Source: JBBIII01 sp037446575 | GTDB lineage: Bacteria > Bacteroidota > Ignavibacteria > UBA10030 | Direction: 5' to 3' | Length of the DNA stretch: 20,437 nucleotides | Assembly: GCA_037446575.1 (NCBI GenBank) | Contig: JBBIII010000048.1 | Span: forward strand, 1-20,437 | Shown here: in pieces, positions 1-8,022 of the stretch | Position numbering within the stretch: position 1 is the stretch's first letter | Layout of the letters: every line of letters starts with the position of its first letter | The notes under the pieces: generated by a model | The model's input: the letters and a program-made list of their open reading frames with translations, nothing else | Told to the model about the DNA's origin: nothing | Databases searched by the model: none | Made by a program: the position numbers and the translations under genes

Positions 1-22
1 GGTTCGAATCCCTCCCTTTCCG
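1..22 (+). tRNA. 3' end of a tRNA (probably tRNA-Ser), cut by window edge
   Basis: The window opens inside a T-arm: the last G of the 5' T-stem (base 2), the T-loop TTCGAAT (3-9), a 3' T-stem CCCTC (10-14), the 3' acceptor strand CCTTTCC (15-21) and a discriminator G at 22. The following bases are CAA, so CCA is not encoded. The implied 5' acceptor strand GGAAAGG together with a G discriminator is common in bacterial tRNA-Ser. Other isotypes with G73 (Asn, Asp, Gln, Glu, Trp) cannot be excluded because the anticodon lies outside the window. Confidence 0.75.
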
Positions 23-432
23 CAAAGTATATGAGTTTTGCCTTTGAATTCTTTAATTGGTAGTCAGAAGCTTTTTCATCTGTTTAAAATAATGAATACA
101 TTCGCTATACAAAGTATGACAATGCTAAAAGCTACGACTACTTTGCTGATTATATTTTGGAGAGACTTCTGAAATATTAGTTCTCGCAACGACGCAACGA
201 ACGCAATGTTATGTATTTAATCAGTTATCAGCTTTTTGAAATAATGTGCTAGTATAAAAGAATAAATAATTGTTCCGAAGGAATGGATTCCCAAATTTTT
301 CAGATGTCTCTTGGAATAAATTATTTCTCTATTTGATAATGTTACCGCTATTTCACAGAAAAATGCTCAGTAATAACCAATAATTAATTAAAAGTTTTTA
401 GAAGACTCTATCAAATAATTTCAGATATAAAA
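23..432. other. Intergenic region between tRNA and GH67 gene
   Basis: No gene is supported in these 410 bases. One plus-strand frame is open from 88 to the stop at 178-180 (30 codons, rich in Tyr) but has no ATG. It could be a remnant next to the tRNA, a common integration site, or chance. Bases 265-325 hold interleaved TTCC and GGAA blocks that can pair in several mutually exclusive ways; these are treated as a finding. No clear promoter and no SD upstream of the GH67 start at 433 could be identified. Confidence 0.6.
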
Positions 433-2550
433 ATGATAAAGACGAAAAACTCATATTTAATTCTAATTGTTATAGTTACAATTAGTTTTTATTACTTTAC
501 TTATGCAGATGATGGTTATAAACTCTGGCTCAAATATCAAAAGGTGACAGATAGTCGGCAGTTACAAGAGTATCGACAAAAAATTTCCTTTATTGATATC
601 GAAGGAAAATCGGAGACCTGCCAAATAATTCGCAACGAATTAAAGCAAAGTTTGCCAATTATGTTAGACAAAGAAGTTCCTTTTCTTGAATCAAATAAAT
701 CCGGCAGATTAATAATTGGCACACCATTAAATTCAAAATCAATAAATAAGATCAGTAAAACACTCCCGCTAAAATCTGTAGATAAAGAAGGTTATATAAT
801 TAAGTCGGCTGCAAAATCAATAATAATTGCGTCTAATGACGATATTGGGCTTTTATACGGAACTTTCCATTTTTTACGGTTGCTTCAAACAAATCAGCAA
901 ATTAAGAATATAAATATCATTTCTAAACCAAAAATACAATATCGATTGCTTAATCATTGGGATAATTTAGATTGTACTGTTGAACGAGGATATGCCGGAA
1001 AATCATTGTGGCGGTGGGATGAACTGCCGGATAAAATTGATGGTCGTTACTCCGACTATGCTCGAGCAAACGCTTCAATTGGGATAAATGGAACTGTGCT
1101 AAACAATGTCAATGCAAACCCAAATATTTTACGCCCCGAAAATCTAAAAAAAGTCGCAATACTTGCTGATGTCTTTCGTCCTTTTGGAATTAAAGTTTTT
1201 CTATCAATCAACTTTTCATCACCTATTTCAGCGCAGTTTGCTTTAGAACATAATAGAAAAGGGGGAATTGGAAATCTGCCAACATCAGATCCGCTTGTTC
1301 CTGAAGTAAGACAATGGTGGAAGGATAAAGTAAAAGAGATTTATAAATTAATTCCGGACTTTGGGGGATTTTTAGTAAAAGCGAATTCGGAAGGCATGCC
1401 TGGTCCGCAAGACTACGGAAAAACTCATGCCGATGGCGCGAATATGCTTGCCGAAGCGTTAAAGCCGTTCAACGGAATTGTAATGTGGCGCGCATTTGTT
1501 TATGACGCTGAAGTTGACCCCGACCGCGCAAAGCGAGCTTATAAGGAATTTGTTCCACACGATGGCAAATTCTTGCCAAATATTTTTGTGCAAGCTAAAA
1601 ACGGACCAATTGATTTTCAACCACGCGAACCTGTTCTACCGCTCTTTGGCGCTATGCCTAAAACTCCGTTGATGTTAGAACTTCAAATTACGCAAGAATA
1701 TCTTGGTCATTCTACGCATCTTGTTTATCTTGCCCCGATGTGGAAAGAATATTTAGAATTCGATACTTATGCAAAAGGAAAAGGTTCAACATTGGCTTCA
1801 ATTGTGGATGGCGGTCTTCACAAATACAAAATGACTGGAATTGCAGGCGTTGCAAATATTGGAGATGACAGAAATTGGTGCGGACATATTTTTGCACAAG
1901 CAAATTGGTTCGCCTACGGAAGGTTGGCTTGGGATTATTCGATTACGTCAGAGCAAATTGCTGATGATTGGATAAAAATGTCGTTAACGCATGAACCTAA
2001 AGCAATTGCAACAATAACAAATATGATGTTAGGTTCGTGGGAAGCTTGCGTAAATTACATGACGCCTTTAGGATTACACCATATAATGCAAGAAGGATTT
2101 CATTATGGCCCACAACCTTCGCACGATCAAGGACGTGAAGATTGGACATCAACATATTACCATCGCGCAGATACAAATGGGATTGGATATAACCGTAGTT
2201 CTTCAGGAAGTAATGCAACAAGCCAATATTTTTCACCGTTGCGCGAAACATTAGACAATATTAAAACTTGCCCTGAAAAATATTTACTTTGGTTTCACCA
2301 TCTTCCATGGAATTACAAAATGAAATCCGGATATTCCTTATGGGATGAGCTTTGTATCAAGTATTACTCCGGGACGGATTATGTCGATAAGATGATAATT
2401 GACTGGAATTCTATTGAGCCGGCAATAGATTCAGAAATTTATTTACATGTAAAAAACAAATTAGCACAACATAAAATAGACGCCGAAATTTGGCGAGACA
2501 CTTGCTTGAATTACTTCCAAAAATTCAGCAGAAAAGAAATAGTTAGGTAG
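433..2550 (+). CDS. GH67 alpha-glucuronidase, secreted
   Basis: This enzyme removes (4-O-methyl-)D-glucuronic acid from the non-reducing-end xylose of xylo-oligosaccharides. It has 705 residues, a normal length for GH67. A hydrophobic stretch at about residues 8-22, followed by TYA and then DDG, looks like a signal peptide with cleavage near residue 25, so export to the periplasm or outside is likely. The family's central barrel is well preserved. The general acid is E320 in KANSEGMPGP. The two carboxylates of the inverting base are D394 in NGPIDFQPREP and E422 in QITQEYLG, with the same 28-residue spacing as in characterised GH67 enzymes. The start ATG has no SD. The gene leads a three-gene xylan cluster and sits 61 bases before the GH30 gene. 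Recognition is strong; substrate detail is inferred from the family. Confidence 0.95.
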   Translation: MIKTKNSYLILIVIVTISFYYFTYADDGYKLWLKYQKVTDSRQLQEYRQKISFIDIEGKSETCQIIRNELKQSLPIMLDKEVPFLESNKSGRLIIGTPLNSKSINKISKTLPLKSVDKEGYIIKSAAKSIIIASNDDIGLLYGTFHFLRLLQTNQQIKNINIISKPKIQYRLLNHWDNLDCTVERGYAGKSLWRWDELPDKIDGRYSDYARANASIGINGTVLNNVNANPNILRPENLKKVAILADVFRPFGIKVFLSINFSSPISAQFALEHNRKGGIGNLPTSDPLVPEVRQWWKDKVKEIYKLIPDFGGFLVKANSEGMPGPQDYGKTHADGANMLAEALKPFNGIVMWRAFVYDAEVDPDRAKRAYKEFVPHDGKFLPNIFVQAKNGPIDFQPREPVLPLFGAMPKTPLMLELQITQEYLGHSTHLVYLAPMWKEYLEFDTYAKGKGSTLASIVDGGLHKYKMTGIAGVANIGDDRNWCGHIFAQANWFAYGRLAWDYSITSEQIADDWIKMSLTHEPKAIATITNMMLGSWEACVNYMTPLGLHHIMQEGFHYGPQPSHDQGREDWTSTYYHRADTNGIGYNRSSSGSNATSQYFSPLRETLDNIKTCPEKYLLWFHHLPWNYKMKSGYSLWDELCIKYYSGTDYVDKMIIDWNSIEPAIDSEIYLHVKNKLAQHKIDAEIWRDTCLNYFQKFSRKEIVR

Positions 2551-2611
2551 TCAATAAATTTTAAATAAGCTGAAATCTTTATAGGAATATAAAATACTTA
2601 AGGAGTAAAAA

Positions 2612-4426
2612 ATGTATAGAAAAATGTATTTCATTATTTCGTTTCTTCTAATGACTCTATCATTTTCATTAGCATATAGCGACGGTAATGTATTAGCAAA
2701 TCCCGGATTTGAAAGAGGCGTAAGTAATTGGTTTGATCGGACTTGCGCAATTGAACATGTTTCATCTCCTGTTCACAGCGGCACAGGAGCAATTAAAGTC
2801 ATAAATAGATTAATGAATTGGCAGGGAGTAAAGCAATCAATATTTGGAAAATTGATTGAGGGGAAAGTTTATAAAATATCAGGATGGGTACGACTTGATA
2901 ATGCAAAGAGCGATACCATCGCCGTTACTGTTGAGCAACAGGACGATGGCGGAACTAAATATATAGGAGTTGCACGCGGCGCTGCAAACGACAGTGAATG
3001 GGTGCAAATTTCAGGTGAATTTGTTTTAAAAATTACAGGCACTTTGGCTGTTTTAGATGTGTACTTCGAGGGTCCTGCGCCAGGCGTAAATTTTTATGTC
3101 GATGATGCAAGCGTATTTGGCCCTGAAATTGACGCTCCCAAAGTAATACCTGCAAAACCAACTGCAAAAGGCGCTATTAAAATCAACAAGAGACATCAAA
3201 AAATTGAAGGTTTTGGAGCTTCTGGCGCGTGGTACACAAAAAATTTATTAAACCACAAAAAGAAAGACGAACTTTTTAATTTACTCTTTAAAGAACTCGG
3301 ACTCGATATTTTCCGCATTGGCAATTACTATGATGTAGATAAAGAGGCATTTAACGAAACAATGGAAGTAGCAAAGAAAGGGGAAGCGGTTCTTAACAGA
3401 GATTTGAAGATTATGATTTCTTCATGGTCGCCTCCACCATATCTCAAAAGTAATGGAAATATAATTGGCGGAACTTTAAAAAAAATAAATGGAAAATTTG
3501 TTTATGATGATTATGCTAATTGGTGGTATAACAGTATAATTGCCTGTATTCAATCGAATGTCAATGTAGATTATATTAATCTTCAGAACGAACCCGATTA
3601 TGAAGCGCCATGGAATTCTTGTATATTCACACCTTCCGAAACTGTAGATACAAGCATTGCCGCTTACGATAAAGCTTACGAAACAGTCTGGAAAAAATTA
3701 AATGCTGAAATGGGGACTAAAATGCCAAAAATGCTTGCATCCGAAACATCCAGCTTAGGCAATGCAAAAAGATATGCCGGATACTTAAAAGACAAGTCAC
3801 AATTTTACGGTATAGCCACTCATCTTTACGACTGTAGCGGATGCGGTTCTGCTCCTGATAGATTTATTCCGAGCATGACTAGTTTCAATAATTTTGTTTC
3901 TCAACTTGGAAACAAACCGGTATTCCAAACAGAGTTCGAAGATGAGCCGGGAACTTGGGAAGACGCGCTTAACACAGCGCTTGTGATGCATAATTCTTTG
4001 ACTATTATGAACGCGGCATCTTATTTATACTGGGATTTATTCTGGGGTCAAGGGACTGCTTTAATAAGTATGGATGACGCGGATACGTACACTATCAAAC
4101 CAACGTATTACACATTCAAACAATACTCAGCGTTTATTCATTCCGATTGGCAGCGCGTGGAAGCATCAACCAATAACACAGGTTTGAGAATTTCTGCCTA
4201 TGTTAATCCGGACAACAACATTCTTACTGCCGTTATTATTAATACAACCGAAAACACTGATATATCCCTTAACCTCGCTTTCGATAATTTCAAGATCGCT
4301 AAAGGGGAAATTTATAGATCGAGTAAGGAAGAAAATTGCAAATATGTAGGCATCTACACTGGTAAAACCAAATTGAAGATACCTGCAAACTCAGTTACAA
4401 CATTATCATTAACGTCAAAAAAATAG
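2612..4426 (+). CDS. GH30 family (glucurono)xylanase with N-terminal CBM22-like module
   Basis: A secreted multi-domain glycoside hydrolase of 604 residues. Residues 1-22 form a signal peptide. Residues 26-170 form a jelly-roll carbohydrate-binding module that begins LANPGFERGVSNW and continues with GWVRLD, resembling CBM22/CBM4_9 modules common on xylanases. A Pro/Lys-rich linker covers about 172-187. The catalytic barrel begins near 190 with QKIEGFGASGAW and contains SSWSPPPYLKSN (270-281). The acid/base is E327 in LQNEPDYE and the nucleophile is E441 in QTEFEDEPGTW. A C-terminal beta domain of the GH30 type covers about 520-604. The SD AAGGAG lies just upstream of the ATG. With GH67 and GH10 as neighbours, endo-acting (glucurono)xylanase activity is the most likely role. 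The GH30 subfamily is not settled by eye, and other GH30 activities remain possible. Confidence 0.9.
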   Translation: MYRKMYFIISFLLMTLSFSLAYSDGNVLANPGFERGVSNWFDRTCAIEHVSSPVHSGTGAIKVINRLMNWQGVKQSIFGKLIEGKVYKISGWVRLDNAKSDTIAVTVEQQDDGGTKYIGVARGAANDSEWVQISGEFVLKITGTLAVLDVYFEGPAPGVNFYVDDASVFGPEIDAPKVIPAKPTAKGAIKINKRHQKIEGFGASGAWYTKNLLNHKKKDELFNLLFKELGLDIFRIGNYYDVDKEAFNETMEVAKKGEAVLNRDLKIMISSWSPPPYLKSNGNIIGGTLKKINGKFVYDDYANWWYNSIIACIQSNVNVDYINLQNEPDYEAPWNSCIFTPSETVDTSIAAYDKAYETVWKKLNAEMGTKMPKMLASETSSLGNAKRYAGYLKDKSQFYGIATHLYDCSGCGSAPDRFIPSMTSFNNFVSQLGNKPVFQTEFEDEPGTWEDALNTALVMHNSLTIMNAASYLYWDLFWGQGTALISMDDADTYTIKPTYYTFKQYSAFIHSDWQRVEASTNNTGLRISAYVNPDNNILTAVIINTTENTDISLNLAFDNFKIAKGEIYRSSKEENCKYVGIYTGKTKLKIPANSVTTLSLTSKK

Positions 4427-4482
4427 AACCTAATTTAAACATCAACAAAATATTTTAAATATTTGTAATAAGGACTTATTTA

Positions 4483-5616
4483 ATGAAATTATATTCGAAT
4501 ATTAAAGGCAAATGTGCTCTATCCGCAATATTGGTAGCGGCGATCTTCAATCTCAGTATCGGTCAATCTTTTCTTAAAGATGAGTTCAAATCACATTTTT
4601 TAATAGGAACGGCTGTTAACACTGCTACGGTAACCGGACAAGATGCAAAAGCGACTAAAATTGTTAAAGAGCATTTTAATTCGATAACTGCAGAAAATGA
4701 TATGAAATGGATTCGCATCCATCCTGAATTGAATACTTATAACTTCAAGCAAGCTGATCAATTTGTGGAGTTCGGTTTAAAAAATAATATGTTCATAATC
4801 GGTCATGCGCTTATATGGCACCATCAAATGGACAATAAGGCATTCTTCGATAATGACAAGAAATTATTAAGCAGAGATGCTATGCTTACACGTATGAGGG
4901 ATCACATTTTTACAGTAATGGGACGCTACAAAGGAAAGGTTCATGGCTGGGACGTTGTGAACGAGGCGCTCGCTGATGACGGTTCGTTGAAAAAAACAAA
5001 ATGGCTTGAAACTATTGGAGATGATTTTATTTGTAAAGCATTTGAATATGCGCAAGAAGCAGACCCAAATGCTGAATTATACTATAACGATTATTCGTTA
5101 GAATTTCCTGCAAAGCGAGATGCAGTTGTGCGTTTGGTTAAAAAACTACAAGCAAAAAAAATACGCATAGATGCAGTCGGCATTCAAGGTCATTGGGGAT
5201 TGGACTTTCCAAATAAGGAAGAGCTTGACGCTTTTATAGACTCGATAGCGGCTTTAGGTGTAAAAGTGATGATAACAGAAATGGATGTAGATTTACTCCC
5301 AAGGTCGTTCGAATACATGGGCGCCGATATCAGCGTAAATGCTGAATTGCAAAAAGAACTTAATCCCTTTGTAAGTGGCTTGCCTGACTCTATGCAATAT
5401 AAACTTGCAGATCGCTACGCTGAACTTTTTTCTCAATTAATCACTCATAAAGAAAAAATAAGCCGCGTTACAATTTGGGGCGTCTATGATAAAATTTCGT
5501 GGTTAAATTATTGGCCCATTCAAGGGCGCACTAATTATCCGCTTTTGTTCGATAGAAATTATCAACCAAAACCTGCTTTTGATGCAGTAATAAAGACAGC
5601 CAGAATTAAAAAGTAA
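4483..5616 (+). CDS. GH10 endo-1,4-beta-xylanase, secreted
   Basis: This retaining enzyme cuts the beta-1,4-xylan backbone. It has 377 residues, a single-domain GH10. Residues 8-28 are hydrophobic and end in IGQ, consistent with a signal peptide. Diagnostic motifs are TAENDMKW (69-76), the GHALIWHHQ substrate-binding stretch (107-115), the acid/base E161 in WDVVNEAL, the nucleophile E266 in ITEMDVD, and IWGVYDKISW near the C-terminus, where GH10 enzymes normally read WGxxDxxSW. An AAGGA SD-like sequence lies upstream of the ATG. There is no attached CBM, unlike the GH30 gene before it. The 56-base spacing from that gene suggests co-transcription. It supplies the short oligosaccharides on which GH67 acts. 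Confidence 0.95.
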   Translation: MKLYSNIKGKCALSAILVAAIFNLSIGQSFLKDEFKSHFLIGTAVNTATVTGQDAKATKIVKEHFNSITAENDMKWIRIHPELNTYNFKQADQFVEFGLKNNMFIIGHALIWHHQMDNKAFFDNDKKLLSRDAMLTRMRDHIFTVMGRYKGKVHGWDVVNEALADDGSLKKTKWLETIGDDFICKAFEYAQEADPNAELYYNDYSLEFPAKRDAVVRLVKKLQAKKIRIDAVGIQGHWGLDFPNKEELDAFIDSIAALGVKVMITEMDVDLLPRSFEYMGADISVNAELQKELNPFVSGLPDSMQYKLADRYAELFSQLITHKEKISRVTIWGVYDKISWLNYWPIQGRTNYPLLFDRNYQPKPAFDAVIKTARIKK

Positions 5617-5738
5617 AGGAAATACGTTTCAAAATAATACTTCAATTAATCTAAATCTTAGCTGGTTTTGCTATTTTATATAGGTTTATTTATCTTTTAT
5701 CAACTTATATTTCATTGCACTGATTACAAAAAATCTAT

Positions 5739-5906
5739 ATGAAAAATTTAAAACTTTGCGGCTCTCTTCTAATCATTGTAGGTTTGTTGACAGTTGTTGG
5801 ATTGTTAATTAATAACAGTACGTATTGGATGATTATAGATATTATAGTTATACTGAGTTCATTCGGCGTAGGTTTATATTTGTTAAAGGTTTCGAAATCT
5901 ACATGA
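5739..5906 (+). CDS. Small two-helix membrane protein, 55 residues
   Basis: An unbroken frame runs from ATG 5739 to TGA 5904-5906. The product begins MKNLKLCGSLLIIVGLL. It has two hydrophobic helices (about residues 7-24 and 30-49) joined by a short NNSTYW turn, with Lys at both ends. That is the pattern of a small integral membrane protein with both termini in the cytoplasm. There is no visible SD. The stop lies 23 bases before the preferred start of nfeD, so the two are likely co-transcribed. Its presence also argues against starting nfeD at the upstream ATG 5825, which would overlap this gene. No family is recognised by name, and a chance ORF is not excluded, but the amphipathic organisation makes it credible. 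Confidence 0.6.
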   Translation: MKNLKLCGSLLIIVGLLTVVGLLINNSTYWMIIDIIVILSSFGVGLYLLKVSKST

Positions 5907-5915
5907 ATTATGTAG

Positions 5916-5921
5916 TAGGAG
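5916..5921 (+). promoter_or_regulatory. Ribosome binding site that sets the nfeD start
   Basis: TAGGAG lies 8 bases before the ATG at 5930. It favours that start over the two upstream in-frame ATGs (5825 and 5903), which lack an SD and would put a charged, non-secretory stretch in front of the signal peptide. Confidence 0.7.
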
Positions 5922-5929
5922 AAATAAGA

Positions 5930-7219
5930 ATGAGCAACGTTATAGTGTACGCTTTTACTCTTCTATTTTTAGCAACAAGTTTAACTTATACTCAATCAGT
6001 TGTAGTAATTAAGCTCGATGGCGCAATCAATCCAGCGGCTACGGCTTTTATTGAAAGAGGGATTGAAGAGGCATTAGATAAAAAAGCGCAATGCTTAATT
6101 GTAGAACTTAATACTCCTGGCGGTTTATTAAAATCTACAAGGGTTATTGTAAGCACATTTCTCGAATCAAAAGTTCCAATAGTAGTGTATGTATCACCGC
6201 CAGGGTCACATGCAGGTTCAGCGGGTGTTTTTATTACAATGGCGGCACATATTGCCGCAATGGCTCCGGGAACAAACATCGGCGCCGCACATCCTGTTAA
6301 CCTTGAAGGTAAAATGGACTCTGTAATGGCTGAAAAAGTTACGAACGATGCGGCGGCATTTATCCGCACTATTGCTGAAAAAAGGCAACGAAATCTAAAA
6401 TGGGCGGAAGACGCAGTCCGTAAAAGCCAGTCTATTACAGAAACTGAAGCGTTGGATACCAATGTAATTGACATTGTAGCAAAAAATTTAAACGACCTGC
6501 TTGCACAAATTGACGGAAAGAAAGTAGTAACTGTAAGCGGTACAATTACTCTTGAGACAAAAAATGCAAGTATTGATGTCGTCGAGATGGATTGGGCTGA
6601 GAAAATATTAGATTTGCTTAGCAGTCCCAATTTAGCAATAATTCTTTTCCAACTCGGCGTTATTGGTTTGATGTTAGAACTTTACAATCCGGGCTCAATC
6701 TTCCCCGGCGTTGTGGGTGTTATATGTTTGATACTCGCATTCTATGCGATGCATACATTGCCTATAAATTATGCTGGACTTGCGCTAATGATTTTCGGAA
6801 TTATTTTGTTCTTACTTGAACTTAAAATTACAAGCCACGGTATGCTTACGATTGGCGGAGTAATATCATTATTTTTGGGATCAATTATGTTGATTAGAAC
6901 CTCTAGTATGCTCGAATTTGTCGAAATATCACTAACAGTCATTATACTTAGCGTTGCTATTTCTACTTTGTTCTTCGCATTTGTTCTTGGTTATGGACTA
7001 AGAATATTAAAAAGGAAACCAAGCACGGGCATTGAAGGAATAGTAGGAGAAATTGGCGAAGCCCTAACAGAAATTAATCCAATTGGCATGGTTCGGGTTC
7101 ACGGCGAAATATGGAATGCTGAATCAATAGACGGCAATATCTCTAAGGGCGAACAAATCCAAATAACAGGTATAGAAAAATTGAAATTAAAAATTAGCCG
7201 TTTGTCAAATCCACATTAA
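5930..7219 (+). CDS. nfeD: NfeD-family membrane serine protease (NfeD1b type)
   Basis: A ClpP-fold membrane protease that works with SPFH proteins. From the ATG at 5930 it has 429 residues. Residues 1-22 are a signal peptide (MSNVIVYAFT, then SLTYTQ). The ClpP-like protease domain covers about 23-200, with the catalytic Ser97 in GSHAGSAG and the partner Lys136 in EKVTND, both present. Four or five membrane helices lie between about 232 and 360 (for example LAIILFQLGVIGLML). A C-terminal OB-fold NfeD domain occupies about 365-425 (GIEGIVGEIGEA, then VRVHGEIW). It is therefore a complete, probably active long form. The slipin gene follows after 11 bases, the usual partnership; in archaea the NfeD protease cleaves the C-terminal region of its stomatin partner. 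The reading frame extends upstream to 5825 but the SD and signal peptide support 5930. Confidence 0.92.
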   Translation: MSNVIVYAFTLLFLATSLTYTQSVVVIKLDGAINPAATAFIERGIEEALDKKAQCLIVELNTPGGLLKSTRVIVSTFLESKVPIVVYVSPPGSHAGSAGVFITMAAHIAAMAPGTNIGAAHPVNLEGKMDSVMAEKVTNDAAAFIRTIAEKRQRNLKWAEDAVRKSQSITETEALDTNVIDIVAKNLNDLLAQIDGKKVVTVSGTITLETKNASIDVVEMDWAEKILDLLSSPNLAIILFQLGVIGLMLELYNPGSIFPGVVGVICLILAFYAMHTLPINYAGLALMIFGIILFLLELKITSHGMLTIGGVISLFLGSIMLIRTSSMLEFVEISLTVIILSVAISTLFFAFVLGYGLRILKRKPSTGIEGIVGEIGEALTEINPIGMVRVHGEIWNAESIDGNISKGEQIQITGIEKLKLKISRLSNPH

Positions 7220-7230
7220 GGAGAACCAAT

Positions 7231-8019
7231 ATGCAATCAATTATGATGTTGTTATTTGTAGTAGGTTTATTACTGATAATTCTAATACCAAATACATTTC
7301 GTATTCTTAGAGAATATGAACGCGCAGTAATTTTTCGTTTTGGCCGATTAGCAAAAGCCATTATGAATCCGGGCGGTCAGGGAAATGGACCGGGGATTAT
7401 CGTCCTATTGCCCTTTATTGATAGATTGTTAAAAGTAAGTCTACGTACTGTTGTTATGGATGTGCCGCCTCAGGATATTATTACACAGGATAACGTATCT
7501 ATTAAAGTAAATGCTGTTGTATATTTTAGGGTTATTGATCCTGAAAAAGCAATTGTTGAAGTTGAAAATTATCTTTTTGCAACTTCACAATTATCACAAA
7601 CAACTCTTAGAAGTGTGCTGGGTCAATCTGAATTAGATGACTTACTTTCACAGCGAGAAAAAATTAATCAGAAACTTCAACAAATAATAGACAGCCATAC
7701 CGAACCTTGGGGAATTAAAGTGTCAAATGTCGAAGTAAAACAAATTGATCTGCCTCAAGAAATGCAGCGCGCAATGGCAAAGCAAGCTGAAGCTGAACGC
7801 GAACGTCGTTCTAAGGTTATTGCCGCAGAAGGCGAGTTCCAAGCGTCTCAGCGTCTGTCCGATGCGGCTAAAGTTCTCAGCGAACAGCCAAGCGCTTTAA
7901 CTTTGCGCTATTTGCAAACATTACGGGAAATCGCGACGGAAAATAACTCTACAACAATTTTTCCCGTTCCGATTGATCTGTTAAGACCTTTTATGGATTT
8001 GGAAAAAATAAAGAAATAA
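7231..8019 (+). CDS. Slipin (stomatin/SPFH-family membrane scaffold protein)
   Basis: A membrane-anchored scaffold protein thought to organise membrane microdomains and act with NfeD. It has 262 residues, typical for bacterial slipins. A single hydrophobic anchor (about residues 3-20) is followed by REYERAVIFRFGR, the SPFH domain (about 26-190) with PFIDRLLKVSLRT and DVPPQDIITQDNVSIKVNAV, then the charged helical segment QAEAERERRSKVIAAEGE (185-202). The C-terminal segment ends in IFPVPIDLLRPF, a slipin-type hydrophobic tail. The SD AAGGAG (7218-7223) overlaps the nfeD stop codon. The DNA polymerase-like gene starts three bases after this stop, so the three genes form one transcription unit. 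Confidence 0.95.
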   Translation: MQSIMMLLFVVGLLLIILIPNTFRILREYERAVIFRFGRLAKAIMNPGGQGNGPGIIVLLPFIDRLLKVSLRTVVMDVPPQDIITQDNVSIKVNAVVYFRVIDPEKAIVEVENYLFATSQLSQTTLRSVLGQSELDDLLSQREKINQKLQQIIDSHTEPWGIKVSNVEVKQIDLPQEMQRAMAKQAEAERERRSKVIAAEGEFQASQRLSDAAKVLSEQPSALTLRYLQTLREIATENNSTTIFPVPIDLLRPFMDLEKIKK

Positions 8020-8022
8020 TAA

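Noticed and set aside
88..180. A 30-codon open frame rich in Tyr just after the tRNA, possibly the tail of an integrase or other mobile gene
   Set aside because: It has no start codon, no recognisable motif, and its length is within chance for AT-rich DNA.
5825..5929. N-terminal extension of NfeD by 35 residues
   Set aside because: It is charged and non-secretory, lacks an SD, overlaps the small membrane ORF, and a good SD and signal peptide occur at 5930.
5992..6630. A 212-codon open frame on the minus strand inside nfeD
   Set aside because: It is opposite a gene with clear NfeD motifs and intact catalytic residues; its product has no recognisable domain and no start signal.
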